Positions 47,578 to 59,823 of a DNA stretch of 64,000 bases are shown one piece after another (position 1 is the first letter of the stretch; each line of letters begins with the position of its first letter). The stretch comes from Rhynchonema sp. JSB1_4. Lineage: Eukaryota; Nematoda; Chromadorea; Monhysterida; Xyalidae. Position numbers and translations under genes: made by a program. The stretch lies in the NCBI GenBank assembly GCA_030248065.1, contig JASAMV010005088.1, positions 16,216-80,215 on the forward strand, in the 5' to 3' direction. A model generated the notes under the pieces. The model saw only the letters and a list, made by a program, of their open reading frames with translations, was not told the DNA's origin and did no database searches.

Positions 47578-49226
47578 ATGCGTAAAATGACAAATCGTGT
47601 TTGCTTACAAACGTTTTCTGTAACAGCACTTGTTCTACTAATTTTGCCATTAAACAAGATCGTTCCACATTTCAATTTTATCTTTCCAAGTAAGAATGTG
47701 AAAGATAACAACGAAAATTCCGGCATCAAATATCGGAGGTTCGTTTATCACGCCATGTATCACACGGCTAGTCGACAGACTAGAAACGCACTGCGATTTG
47801 TGTGTCGGTATTTGAACATCAGTTGTGTGGAGCATTGTGATTGTGGCTGGTGTTGGTGCGAGAATACGGACGGGTGTACGCCGAAATATCAGGTTGGAAC
47901 TTACTTTAATTTTACCACTGAAACACACAAAGACCTATACACCGAATATTCGGCACGCGAAGACTGGTGTTTCACTCCGCGAGTATTGTAACGACAACAC
48001 TCGTTCACATCATGAACCAGTATTCGCTCGTGTTCGCAGTACGGTGCATTCACCGACAAATGCCAAGAACGCAATCCACTGCCAATCTTCACCTGGGGCA
48101 CATACACAGTCGATCGAGTGCATGCGTGTTGCAAGAAGGCGTTGGTGGCAAAGTTTGATGCTGGAAAAGTCGATGGTTTGGGTTTTGGTTTCGACTCCAG
48201 ATTCGTTTGAATTCTAGATAAAACGGTGTCAAGAGTTTTACCTGTCACTAACGAGTTTAATAGAGGGTACACTGAGGGCGATATTTTCGAAACGGTGTAA
48301 AGGTCAGTTGGGTGTAAAGGTCGGTGGAAAGCTCGGTCGACAGCTCAGTGTGATAGACCTCGGTGTAAACTTGAAACATTCCACGTTAATAACAGGCAAT
48401 GCTTCACGTTTACACCGAGCTACGCTGACCGAGCTTTCTACCGAACTTTACGCCGACCTTTACGCCCAACTGACCTTTACACCGCTTCAAAAATTCCACC
48501 CTGAGTCATCGTCAGTGAAAATAAACCAAATAAAAAACTGGCTGCAAAATTTATTTTGCAGGCATAGTTGATCATTTCCCGCGCATTTTTCCGCAGAACC
48601 GCGAATACCTGCATAGACATTTCGATCACGATCCGGCCACATTCCGATTCACAATCGTTCGCGATCCGATCGAACAGTACATCGCACACGCGAAAGAGAT
48701 TCACAAACAAATCTATGATACAAGTATGAATTCGCTAAATTCGCTGCTATTCGATTCGCTTTTGAATAATTCAAATCCTGAGTTGGAGAACACGCAGAGC
48801 AAGTTTCTGGGACTGCCGAATGAAGCCACATCTTTCGATGACCAGAAATTCCTGAACGAAACTTTGGATTACATGCGATCATTGGACTTTGTATGTCTTT
48901 ACAGCGAGCTGGGCAAGTGTTATCGACTGCTCTGCTGCATCACAGGGTGGCCCAGGGAGTTTTTTGATCAGACCCGGTTCGGACTTCACGCCAAGAGACT
49001 CAGGGTCGGACTCGTCGGCAAAATCATGAGCGGACATCAGAGGAATAAGTCGAGAAAATTGGCGGAGCTCAAATTGACCGGGACGCAACTCAAGAAAATC
49101 AGACGGATTCAATGGGCCGATCTCAGGCTGTATGAAGTAGCAGTGAGATTGTATGCGGAACACAAGAAAGGGCATTCGGAGTGTTTTGCTTCGATTGATG
49201 AGACTTCAACTTCTTCTTACACATAA
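47578..49226 (+). CDS. Golgi-type carbohydrate sulfotransferase, paralog B
   Basis: Tandem copy of the preceding gene. Exons: 47578-47892, 48040-48175, 48562-49226, giving 371 residues. The signal-anchor is VTALVLLILPLNKIV. The loop reads YHTASRQTRNALRF, again with His for the usual Lys, then HCDCGWCWCENTDGC. The exon 3 block GIVDHFPRIFPQNREYLHRH is nearly identical to paralog A, followed by FTIVRDPIEQYIAHA. The middle of exon 3 differs most (an extra Asn/Ser-rich insertion near ...LNSLLFDSLLNN). A start 17 codons upstream (47527) is in frame, but the chosen Met puts the anchor close to the N-terminus. Substrate unknown. Confidence 0.82.
48293..48484. mobile_element. Palindromic MITE in paralog B intron 2 (192 bp)
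   Basis: Arms CGGTGTAAAGGTCAGTTGGG and its reverse pair over about 80 bp, with GTCGG and GCTCGGT repeated inside each arm. The flanks TTTCGAAA and CTTCAAAA are only partly alike, so the target duplication is uncertain. Confidence 0.72.
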
Positions 49227-50336
49227 TGCTACATAGCTTAAACATTCACTGAGCCAAGATCCTGTCATATCTCACCTCTTTCTTTTATTGTCGTCTCAAG
49301 GTTTTCAACTTTACTCACAAACACAAATCAACGTATACGTATTGCACAAAAGGCATCACGGAGAACGATTTTTTCTCTGCGCACACGTGCCTCGAGAAAT
49401 AAATTCAAATCCACTTATCAAAGAACGGTTTGACGGGAGTATTCAGCTGGGAAAGCGCATTGGACAAATCACAATGGTATGTATGTATCTGACAGATGAC
49501 TTTTTGAGCCCTACGCATTTGTGGCCGTTTACTGCGAGACCGGTATCCCTAAAACATCAAATCGAAGTGTGTTGTTGGCCACGGATTATAAGCACCGTAC
49601 CTACGTACAATCCACTATTGTGTTTGTCGGTGTTCCCACTTGTGTCCCACTAATGCACCCGTGCCCTCGACCACATCCGCATATTTATGTTTCCGTCTTG
49701 TTTTCACAAACGGGCGCGATGTAGGTGCACCGGGTCATCATCAGTGGGGAGACGTCAAACGAACGCAGTCATTCCAAACAGATATTCGAACTGATTTTAT
49801 GCTGTAGCGTGGAACATCACTGTTTGGGCAAACACATTCATTTTCCAATATTCAGCTGGCACGAGTGTGATCCACCATCCACCAAAACATAATAAACATT
49901 TTATCTGTGATGTCGATGTGTAAATGAAAATGATGAACAACAGAGATCAAGTCCATGATAATGAACGATACGCAAAAGTTTGACAAACGTGAACAACATC
50001 ACAAAAAGAGAATAATACCATATTTGCATTGTTTTGATCGATGCGGACATTTTTCATTTAGCATGAAGGTGAATATAAATTTCGAACTTTGTATACTGTA
50101 CAAATAATTCATGCTGCCAAACGTGACTACAGTATTATATACAATCGTGTTGTAACAGGGTTGTAAGGGATCACATTATTCACAAACAACTTTAAGATCA
50201 TGGTTCATGGGTCGCTTAGTCTGGAGCGCTTTCACACTGACGGTAACCTGGTCCGAGTGAGCCAGTTGGAACGGGTAACCACTCGTGCCTTCGTTGACGA
50301 TGACTTCGTGCGACCCCAAAAACACGCTGTACAATT
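49227..50336. other. Interval between convergent genes
   Basis: Lies between the 3' ends of sulfotransferase B and the channel gene. No exon, RNA or repeat recognised. A/T-rich stretches could hold both polyadenylation signals. Confidence 0.4.
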
Positions 50337-53300
50337 TCATATGGTGGATACTTCCTGCTCAATCAGTGCTAACATTGCGGTAAGTTGTTTCTGTGACAAC
50401 GACTGATAATAAATCCAATACATCAGATTGAAACACAGAAACAGCATCGGAAACAGATACTGACAAAGTTGGTCGACCATCTCTCCGCTCCAGTCCCATC
50501 GACCGGGTTTGGTCCACGCGGACCCCTTTCGCAACGGACCCTTCTTGCTCGACCCGCCGCACTGACAAGGCCAACAACAACAGATGCAGCATTTGCGTCG
50601 TTTTGCCGACCGATTGCGGATCTGCATCCTGCCTTGCTGGGAGGAGGCCGTATTCTCAAACTCCTGTGGTGATTGACGTCGCGCTGCCTTGCCCCCGGTG
50701 ATATAGAGAATCTGGGGATTGTTCGGATTCAAATTGTTGTTGTTCGGTGGGATCGGCGGGTGTTCCAGCCTCAAATCGGGATGGACACGCTCCATTTCGG
50801 CCAAACTTGGAGTGTCCGACCCGGACCGGGTTGTTGTCACCGCGGTGGGGGGCAATTGGTGCATGTCGAAGGTGGCTGGAGTGATGGGCACACCAACTGG
50901 AATTAGTCATCATGAGAAGGTTAAGTCGTTTTGTTTGGTGTTAGCTGGTTCTGGTCCACAGAGTAGAAATGTGTGTTTGTCACATAACAACATGAGGTCA
51001 GCAAAAGGCATTTTGGTAAAATTGTGATCGTTGTTATCATGCCTATGCCTAAGTCGAGATGATTTCGTAACTGCCCCATTGGAAAGAAACGTCAACTTCA
51101 ACCCACCAGGCGGTATAACGCCTGATTCAGGCAAGTCACCCATGTCCATCGCGTCTTCTTCTTCGTCGTCGTCAGTGAATTCCTGAAATTCCAAGGCGGG
51201 TTCGATTGTAACTTGTGATCGTTATGATGTTTTACACCCACGCATGTGGCCGTCTGGTTTCACCCGCGTCTGCGATAACAGGCAAAAAAACAAGCCAGCA
51301 GAAAAATGCCACCGCAACTTACAGTCTCATGTGGGCGGACTTCTGGCGAATTTACCCTGACGATAACCTGTCTGTTTTCAAAAGCTGGTGCATACAACAC
51401 AAATGTGCGGTATACCTCCATGCGGCGTCTCCGTTTCGCCATTTTTGCCTGATATCGTTTATCGACGTGACCGACCACGGCCAATTCCACCGTAGAGAAG
51501 AATATGAATCCCATGCAGGCGAAGATCCAAATGTCGATCGCTTTCACGTACGAGACTTTCGGAAGCGAACGGGCGACGTTGCCGTACTGAAAAACTGACT
51601 TTTGGTCATAATATTGCACAGTTTTTGAAAATAAAACAGAAATTAAGAAACTAACCTGAAACGTCAAGGCCATCAGGGACGAAACCCCGAGTGTGATGCG
51701 TGCCGGCAGACATTTGGCATCCAGCCAGAAAGCGATCCAACTGGAAAAGTTTGCAGAATGTCACAAATTTTAAAAAAATTATTAACAAAATGCTCAAACC
51801 TCACCTGATAAACACACTGGCATACGTTGGCAGGTACAACTGGAGCATGTAATATCCATAGAGCCGTTTGAAGTAGAACACGCCCAAAAGCTGGTTCCAT
51901 TCTCCGGGCGGGTAGAGGAACGTGTTTTTCACCCAGGTATAATTGTAGATTATGAAATCCGGAAGTTTCACTTCTTCTTCCTCGAAAACGATACCGGTGT
52001 GGAACCACTCAAGTCGGACTTTGCCGGTGTTGTAGGAATATGACTCGAACTTTAGGGTGCAACGTTGCACGTCCATGGGGAAAGTGGTCATGTCCAGCTC
52101 GCAGGGTGCCTCCACCTAGAAATGGGACGGGATTGATGTTTCGTGGAAGATTGGTTTGGTGGGATGGTCTGCATGTACATATACCTACTAGCTATAATGA
52201 CCGGCGTATCGTTGAAAATGGATCTCAAAGTTGTTGTTATCATGTCCATTGTCGGTGGTCGACAGACGCTGTATGATTAGCACGCTGGCTTACACTTTCG
52301 TGCGTATACCAGTAGCAAGCACACTAGGCCACAGCGATGTCCCAGTGCACTGCCCGTCTGTTAGACCGGGCGCAACGCACCAACACAACAACACAGGTAA
52401 ATCATTCGGGAAACACACCTTGACACGGTAGTTCACCCAAACAGTGCCATTTGGGTAGAGCATTATGAAAATGTTTGGAGTTGGCGAGTTGTGCGTGGAT
52501 GTGCTCTTGCTGTTCTGAAACAAAGAAAAGTTCCATGTCTCGAGAGAAATTTCAACGCTGGTAAAACTTTGTGGCATCACCAAAATTTTGACAAAGTCAC
52601 ACGCCAGCAATGAAAGACCGACCGATGCGATCACTAAAATTGATACGAGTCGTGTTAAATTTTACCTGAAAGCACACATTGGGCAGCCAAATATGCTCGA
52701 TGGCCTTGTGGCTGAGCGTCAAATTCTGCAGACAGCCGGTCAAATGGTCGAATCTGAGTCTCGGATCGCGCCATATCTGACTGAACAGCACATCGGCCGT
52801 GAATGATGCTGAATTCTCGCTGATCGATGATATCGCCTGGACAATTAGGTCGACTGACACATCGACTCCACCTGAAGGAACGCGTATGTAGATTGTAAAG
52901 TGGTTGATGCACGGCGTATCACAATTCGCTGACGGGCGGTTCATATAATGTACTCTTGTCACAGCGTAGCTCTGATTCGCGTGCTTAGAAGGTGCTTGGA
53001 TCAACTACTTTAAAATGAGCCGATCTGTTCAGCAAACCAACTATGTATAATAGTGCACCCTTCGCATGTGAAAATTGATTAACAGGCGAGAATATCACTT
53101 GGTATGCAATGTATACATGTGGCGCATTTTATGCGACCAAGATGGTATGTACGCGGTACGGATACAACAGCGGTGGAAAAACAGCGGCCACTGTTTTTCA
53201 TCATGCTTTATTAGGCTTAGGCTTGGGTTTAGGCTAGGCTTGTATTAGGGCTACGCCTCCAAAAAACATTTGAGTGGCCGCTGTTTTTGTCCCCGCTGTT

Positions 53301-54257
53301 TTACCCATCGCTGTTTTGTCCTCCTACACACCAATGGACATCATAACAAAGGTGATCAAACATCATGCAACCTGGATTGTCCCATTGTCAAACCTGCGCG
53401 TCAGTCGTTGTTGAGTCGCTTCAATAAAGAATGAAACATCAACAACAAACAAATCCTCATACCAACCAGCCACAGGCAGCAGGTCGGCATTGTACTTTTC
53501 AAATATCTTCATGTGCACCTCCTGAGCGAGTGTGTCGTTGTTGGTGCTGCACATTGAGCTGTACCGATCCGACACACGCCTGAAACATTATGTTCTGTAT
53601 GAAAATTGACACCAAAGTCTTTTGTTGACACAGAATGCTGGTCTTATAGATGTAACACTAAGACTGTGAAGCGAATTGGTATACCCGTCCCCGTCCGTGA
53701 AACATGATCTTAGTTTGAAGTACAGTACCAGCAGCAATTTTTGGTTGAATCAGGCCTGCGCGTGCAGGCTCCACATGCGCAGTGCATAAGAGGTCACAGG
53801 CGTAGACTCACGAGCCTGCAGGAGGCACTGCTGACCTTGCATGTTTTGTGTGGAGCCTGCGCAGGCGCAGGCCTCAATCAGCGCTAATTGCAGCTGGTGC
53901 TATACTGTATGTTATGTTTCTAATGTGCTCTTTTTCGAACCGCCAGGTTGGCCAATGAAGTATTGCAGGCGAAACTGGCACCCCTAATTTTATGTGATCA
54001 ATGAAACATTTCCAACTGATTACCGACGTCACTCACCTGTATTCCTCATTGGTTGTCGTGGGTTCTGTGGGTTTCTCAGTGGTCGTCGGTGGTGAGGGTG
54101 TGAGCGACACCGAATCGCCATCAAAAACGATCAGTTCCGGTGCCAATTTCTGGTCTGGATCCGGCGGATAATTCTGGCTCGTCACCGTCATCAACATTGT
54201 GATCCAAACGGTCAGCATTGTCATTTGTGATGTGATTCTACTATGGACTGGTAACAT
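50337..54257 (-). CDS. Cys-loop ligand-gated anion channel subunit
   Basis: Pentameric channel subunit of the GABA/glutamate-gated chloride branch. Exons: 54037-54257, 53467-53579, 52666-52871, 52419-52514, 51805-52115, 51656-51740, 51416-51586, 51107-51182, 50337-50896, giving 612 residues with all phases matching. It has a signal peptide and then a Thr/Pro-rich stretch. The extracellular domain contains IWLPNVCF and the Cys-loop Cys217-Cys231 with 13 residues between ([13 protein letters not shown]). In M2, Pro328-Ala-Arg330 is the anion-selectivity signature, followed by [14 protein letters not shown]3 begins after [13 protein letters not shown]. The M3-M4 loop is acidic, then Pro/Asn-rich, then has [11 protein letters not shown] (529-539). 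M4 is [16 protein letters not shown]. Position 9' of M2 is Met, not Leu. The ligand cannot be named. The [12 protein letters not shown] region recalls orphan and pH/zinc-gated insect relatives (from memory). Confidence 0.92.
53160..53322. mobile_element. Small inverted-repeat element with TTAGGC-like core
   Basis: Each arm carries two AACAGCGG-type words and AACAGCGGCCACT pairs with AGTGGCCGCTGTT. The core reads like degenerate TTAGGC repeats (AGGCTTAGGCTTGGGTTTAGGC). It lies in intron 2 of the channel gene. Ends and target site are approximate. Confidence 0.55.
53721..53909. mobile_element. MITE with TACAGTA ends in channel intron 1
   Basis: The left arm from TACAGTACCAGCAGCAATTT pairs with the reverse of the right arm, TACAGTATAGCACCAGCTGC. 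Both arms contain TGAATCAGGCCTGCG-like sequence. TACAGT ends suit a mariner-like origin. Confidence 0.75.
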
Positions 54258-54578
54258 TCGATAACATGGTAGTGCACATGGTTGATTGAATACCGCCTGG
54301 CTTGAAGCAACGGAAAATGGTGCTGCAAGCATTTGTTGGTGTTCGTCTCTCGATTGTCGATGGATGCACGACTTCCGAACTAGTGCCATGCATTTTAATG
54401 ACAAAATCATAGAATATAGTAAGTCACACCGCATGAAAACGAAAACAAAACATACTGTAGGTACTACGTATACGTACTTGAATGATGACCGTTTGAATGT
54501 GACTGACAAGTACCAAAGATCAAATCTTGTTAAAAGAGGACCACAAAGTTGAAGTCAAAACTTCTGTAAACATGGAAG

Positions 54579-54780
54579 TATGGAGTGGTCAGAAAGAAGC
54601 TGACCTGCGCAATTTGCGCGCTGTGTATTCGTGTGCTGTGTTTAGTTTCTTGGGGTAAAATGTTTCACACGTTTTGTCATGCCTAGTTCGTTGTCGCACA
54701 TGATGTTTCAACTGGTACATAAGCACACTAAGACACAGCGCGCAAATTCCGCAGATCAACTTCTTTCTGACCACCCTGTA
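54579..54780. mobile_element. Mariner-like MITE (TAnnGnGTGGTCAGAAAG ends)
   Basis: The left arm from TATGGAGTGGTCAGAAAG and the reverse of the right, TACAGGGTGGTCAGAAAG, pair over about 60 bp, sharing AATTTGCGCGCTGTGT. It starts 320 bp upstream of the channel start codon. Confidence 0.8.
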
Positions 54781-55298
54781 TTATGTTCCTGCGTTGTTTC
54801 GAGTCTCTGAACTAGCAATTGTACAATTCACTCATAATCATAAATCAGCGAATCTGTTAGTTTTGACACTAGATCATCGCATTAAACGACACCACGGCGC
54901 CCACGCGTGAGAGGTTCACGATTTGCTATGAATTCAAGGCAGAATTCAGGTATTCTGGGTACCCTTTTCTGATTTTTACACTTGACGCTTGGAGGTCTGC
55001 GGACTTCACTCACAGCAGTCACTTGACAAGGAAGGAAACTCGGATACGCATGATGTGATATCCCTTGATGCACTTCACCTGTAGCCTCCCAGGCACCAGA
55101 ACATTCGTATTGTATGCACAAATACAAAACTTTTGTGTACGAAGTTTCTTGTGGCACACGTGCAGATCATTAGAAACAGAAACCATGTCGAAGCTCTGTT
55201 GTATGTGAGGGTTATGAGTTTTAATTGCATCCATGCTTAAACTGAATGACTATTCAATTCGAATCATAATAACATGTGTATTATTGCTTTGCAACTTG

Positions 55299-55609
55299 TA
55301 TAGTCTTTCCGTATTATATTGGTCCAAACATCCACTCAACGTGCGATCCAGTTGGTCCTAGCTAAGGTCGAAAATATGCGATTCACCTTGAAAATGCAAA
55401 GAAAGAGAAATCAGACGTCACACGCCACGTAAGATTCCGGCGCACGAAACAATGTTTCAGGCTTCTGGTGACGTTGGCGGCGTGCATGTCACGTGTGATT
55501 TCTCTTTCTTTGCATTTTCAAGGGGAGTCGCGGATTTCGACCTCAGCTAGGAGTTGGCTTACAACGTTGACACTGCTTCCTTTGACTCGCATAAAAAGGA
55601 AATACTATA
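55299..55609. mobile_element. Mariner-like MITE, copy 2 (reverse of 33639-33966)
   Basis: Ends TATAGTCTTTCC and (reverse) TATAGTATTTCC. The whole interior aligns with the reverse complement of the copy in the transporter intron, including AGAGAAATCAGACGTCAC and CGAAACAATGTTTCAGGC. Confidence 0.82.
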
Positions 55610-58103
55610 CACTGTGCATACTAATTCGCGTGAGGGATCATCAAAATCTGACATGTTATGAGGAAACTATGGAAATGTCAATCAAACAGCATGCTATTTT
55701 GCAAATCTCTAGGATTCTAAAAAAGGAACGCTGAAACGGGACTGGGGTCGGCACCAGTCAAGCAGCTGGGTCCATTCTAAAATAGTGATGCAAAACAATC
55801 AAGCCGGGCCGAAAGACGGTGCCGAAAATTCCAAATATGTTAAAATTTCTGCCAAAGTGTGCTCCACTAGCCACTACTACCAGTTGTATGACCCAACAAG
55901 ATCGCTGCAGGAACCTCACAGTGCGTGGACACAACTGTTGGTATGGCGGCTGACAAACAAAAACACAACACGTTGACTGGGACAGGACAATAGCTGCTAA
56001 ATGTGTGTCACTGATAAAAGCGAGCGGCAAGTCGACCTACATACCACATGGAGTGTTCGGAACTCGAGTAAAAAATAGGGTAACACGACGAAACCTTGAG
56101 TCGGATGAATCTTTTGAAAAAGGGTGCACTGAGCACACATTTCCGAAAAAAACTCAACTCGCTTGAAGGTTCGACTCAAAATAATACATACAGCATGTAC
56201 ATAGTAGCACGGTATTTTAATAAACAGTCTCAAATCTTAGTTCAGACATTTTGGCAAGAAAAATTCTCCATATGGCATTAAAATGGTGCCAAAAATCGAA
56301 ACACGTCGTTATTTCCGGTCATGTGAATTCCGTATGTGCCACATCTTGAAACCCTGCGTCAAAGACTTGACACCAAAATTGGTCACGTCAACATCTCTGT
56401 TAATGAATAATGTCTGGCTGCTAAGCCAACGGATGTCTTGAGAACTTTATGAAATTTCAAAAATTCTTAAATTGGGTCAAATTTACCACAGCTGCGCAAC
56501 GCCGAATCGATATAGTCAGCAACCCCAAGATATCTAGGGTCAAGAGAGGCGACACAAATTTGATTTTTCGATCGCCCGATAAGCTAACCATATGCGGGCA
56601 TGCGCGCTCAGGAAATCCGCTCCTGTCATAAACTTGTATAATAGTTGGTAATTTTGAGGGTGGGTGACCGTACCGAGAGCCATAAAGCTTCTGGCCGACA
56701 GCACAAGATGCCACGCCATGAGAGAAAGCTGCGAATCACGAGGACCCCTTGGATTGGGGCCTGAACAAACAGGGTCGGTATCCATTAGGTATTTTTCTTG
56801 GTCTTGGACAATTAGGCATCCAACAGGATCAAAACCACAGCGTTTATCCAAACTTTATGACGGACTAAAGAAATAAACCACCCAACTGGTAGGCAACTTG
56901 AAAGTCCCAAAGAAACAGCTTTGCAATGGAATGGACCCAAATATGGCGCATGTAGTCAGTGGGTGATAACAGCAGTATTCAATCTCAATTCTCATTTGCA
57001 TGCGACCGTGACGGTTCTCAAGTGTTGTTTACCGTTCGGAAAACTGCGAACATGCAAATCAAACATTTTATAAAAACAACATCTGAAACATATGACTTGA
57101 AAAAAGTTCAAAAATTTGAACGGCACTGTTGTGCATACTTATGAAAAAAAACAATTCTGCGCCAAAATCGTGTCTGGCAAACACAATGGTAACCTGCAGG
57201 GCCGATACAATTAGGTACATGCCCACTGTAGTTGTTACCATATTTCGGTGTCTCAAGAAAAAACAAGTGCACGCCAAACGAGGAAAAGCTCTTGGGTACG
57301 AATTCTGTGAAGTGCCCTATGAGATGCAAAGACCCATTTTCACCTAGCGGCGCTAAACCCCCACAGACCTCCCGTGGGTTTCTTACAGCTGAAAACTCAG
57401 CCATGGTGAAACTCAAGCGGCGTATGCAGCCACCTAATTACAGAGGACCATATGCAAATTGTGCCTTTGGCGTATATTATCACCAGTGTGTTTGGGGAAC
57501 TTTGGGATAACACGATTATAGTTCTGGCTTGGTTTCAGTTGTGTTTGCTCCTTGAAGCTTGTGGTCGCCCGCTGGGTGACACATGATAGTTAGGCGGACA
57601 AAATAGCGAGGGAAATCAGAAATACACAGGTATGTACCTATAGATGACGGCAATTGACCAGATGGATAGTGATACACTGCTGATGTCGGCCGGGTCCGTA
57701 ATTTATTGTGCGATGATTTTAATATGGCGACGAATCAGTACTCTCAAAAATTATCAATTAATTCTCTTTCACGCAGGAGGATCAAGCTCACGTGGGCGGT
57801 GATGGCTAGATGAAGCCAAGGCGTTAAGAGACTAACTGATCTGCTCCACGACCTCACCCACCGCCGCTGTGAAGCGCCATGAAGCACGAATGGTGAAGAA
57901 GTTCCCAAACCAATGAAAATAGAAAAAGCAAACATGCATGCGGCGAAGAAGTCGAAAGTGTAACCTTTAGTAGCAAAAAAAGCAGAAACCGCGCAGAAAA
58001 AATAGCCGCAAGGTTTCATTTAATGTATGCGAACAGAATAATCAAGCTAAATTGCATTGAAGTAACAAAGCACTAGGAAAAAAGTGCCGGAGGCAGCGCC
58101 GTA

Positions 58104-58319
58104 TACCTTGGTTGTGGTGACCACACGTTGTCACTCTGTTTCTGATGATATAATGGGTCAAAACAAGCACCTTGTCCTCTATGCAGTATTTCCGTCAGTT
58201 TCTGATGATATAATGGATCAAAACAAGCGCCCTGGCCTTCATACACTTTTTTACACAGTTTCTGATGATACAATGGATCAAAACAAGCCTGTTCGTTCAC
58301 TTTGACGACAACCAAGGTA
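58104..58319. mobile_element. MITE carrying three 60 bp tandem repeats
   Basis: Ends TACCTTGGTTGT...ACAACCAAGGTA with TA on both sides. Inside, TTTCTGATGATATAATGG followed by TCAAAACAAGC occurs three times with a period of 60-61. Confidence 0.85.
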
Positions 58320-59823
58320 TACGCCGCGCGCTCGCCGGGGAGTTACCACCATTGTTTGTGTCATCAACTGCGAGTTAAATGGGTCAGCCAATTGAAATGA
58401 TCAGTGATGTACAAACTGAGTGACCTAGTCGACCAACCAGTGTCACAGATTTTAGAACGCTATGGTTCATTTAAGTTGGCAGTCGTCTAACTTGTGTCAT
58501 AAATTGCGGAACTTGCAGTCGTGGTTCAACCGGTGATAATCTAGTCGTGCAACTAGCGTCACAAGTTGCTCAACGGCACACAAAAAACAATTTTTTAGAT
58601 GAAAAAGAGAAACAGCCTACTTTTAGCCAAATTAAGTTTTATGAGGATCATTTGGGCTGCGAGTAGACAACCAATCAGAATGGTAAATTTCCGCATTCCG
58701 CGTTTATCTGCTCACCTTTGGGGAATTTTGAGTTTCTGCAAGTAACATCATGCTGTTGGTTTGCGTTAACACGCAACATTTGAGGTCCGCACGCTTTGTC
58801 ATCGTCACTCAAGCACGCACCATTCCGCAAAGGTGAGTTGACAAACGCGAAATGCAGAAATTTACCATTCCGCATTTATCTCTCACCAATTTCCGCATTT
58901 ATCTAATCGCAGCCATGAATTGAAGTTATACACGTTGAACGACGTGACCTTACTTCAAGTTTAAAATCAATAACATGTAGGTGCGGATGGAAGAGTCTGG
59001 ACAATTCGATTCAGCGTGACTTCGTTTCGGCCCAGAGGCCCGAGTTACCACAAATAAATACGATTTCGACTTGTTTCAAAATTTATTCTATTACCTTGCA
59101 GCATTTGCGGAATAAATACAACAACCAAAGCCAAAAATGACCAAATTTCGACAACTGAAAAAACAATCATCGATAATCAAGTTGTAGTCCTTGAACACGA
59201 GTGTTTGTTGGGGCAGGTATTCAGAAATGGGAATTCAATATCACCGCGCAGTTACAGGGTGCATATGTATGTCAGAAGGCCAGAAGAAGTTGGTATCGAT
59301 GGGCTGGGGGATATAAGAGAAACTGCAACCGCTAACCTTCCCAGACCATACCAACAACCTCACAGTTCGGTATTTAGGTTAGGTGGGAACCTTATATGAG
59401 CGATAACCTTATAATGAGCGATAAAGATACACAATATCAAAGAGAATATTTCAGCCGTAAGAAGCACGAGTTATTCCATAGATATCTGACGAACGAGTGT
59501 ATCAGACATACAGTAGAAAGCTTACCAGAGCCCGTAGGGGATACTCCACATCACATACTGCAGCAAGACAAAGTTGTATAATTGCACGGGACAGCTCGTG
59601 GGGATAAGAACTACTGAGCTGGATGTACGTATAATATGTTAGCGACATCAGCTGTTCATTCAAATTAACCCTTTTGGCAAGCGCCATTTTCAAAAAAAAT
59701 CGAACAGTGCAATTACTTTCCAACAGAAATATCCATCCGGCCCAGCTGCACATCCTACAGTAGAAAAAAATCGTCTTTGGTGAACAAAAAGTGTGCTGTA
59801 CAGGAATTCAGTTTCACCCCAGA

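Larger units (their letters stand above)
54258..59823. other. Gene-free interval with three MITEs
   Basis: About 5.5 kb with no supported exon. It contains elements at 54579-54780, 55299-55609 and 58104-58319. A looser inverted-repeat region rich in TTCCGCATTTATC lies at 58675-58915. The channel promoter should lie near the left edge. Confidence 0.5.
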
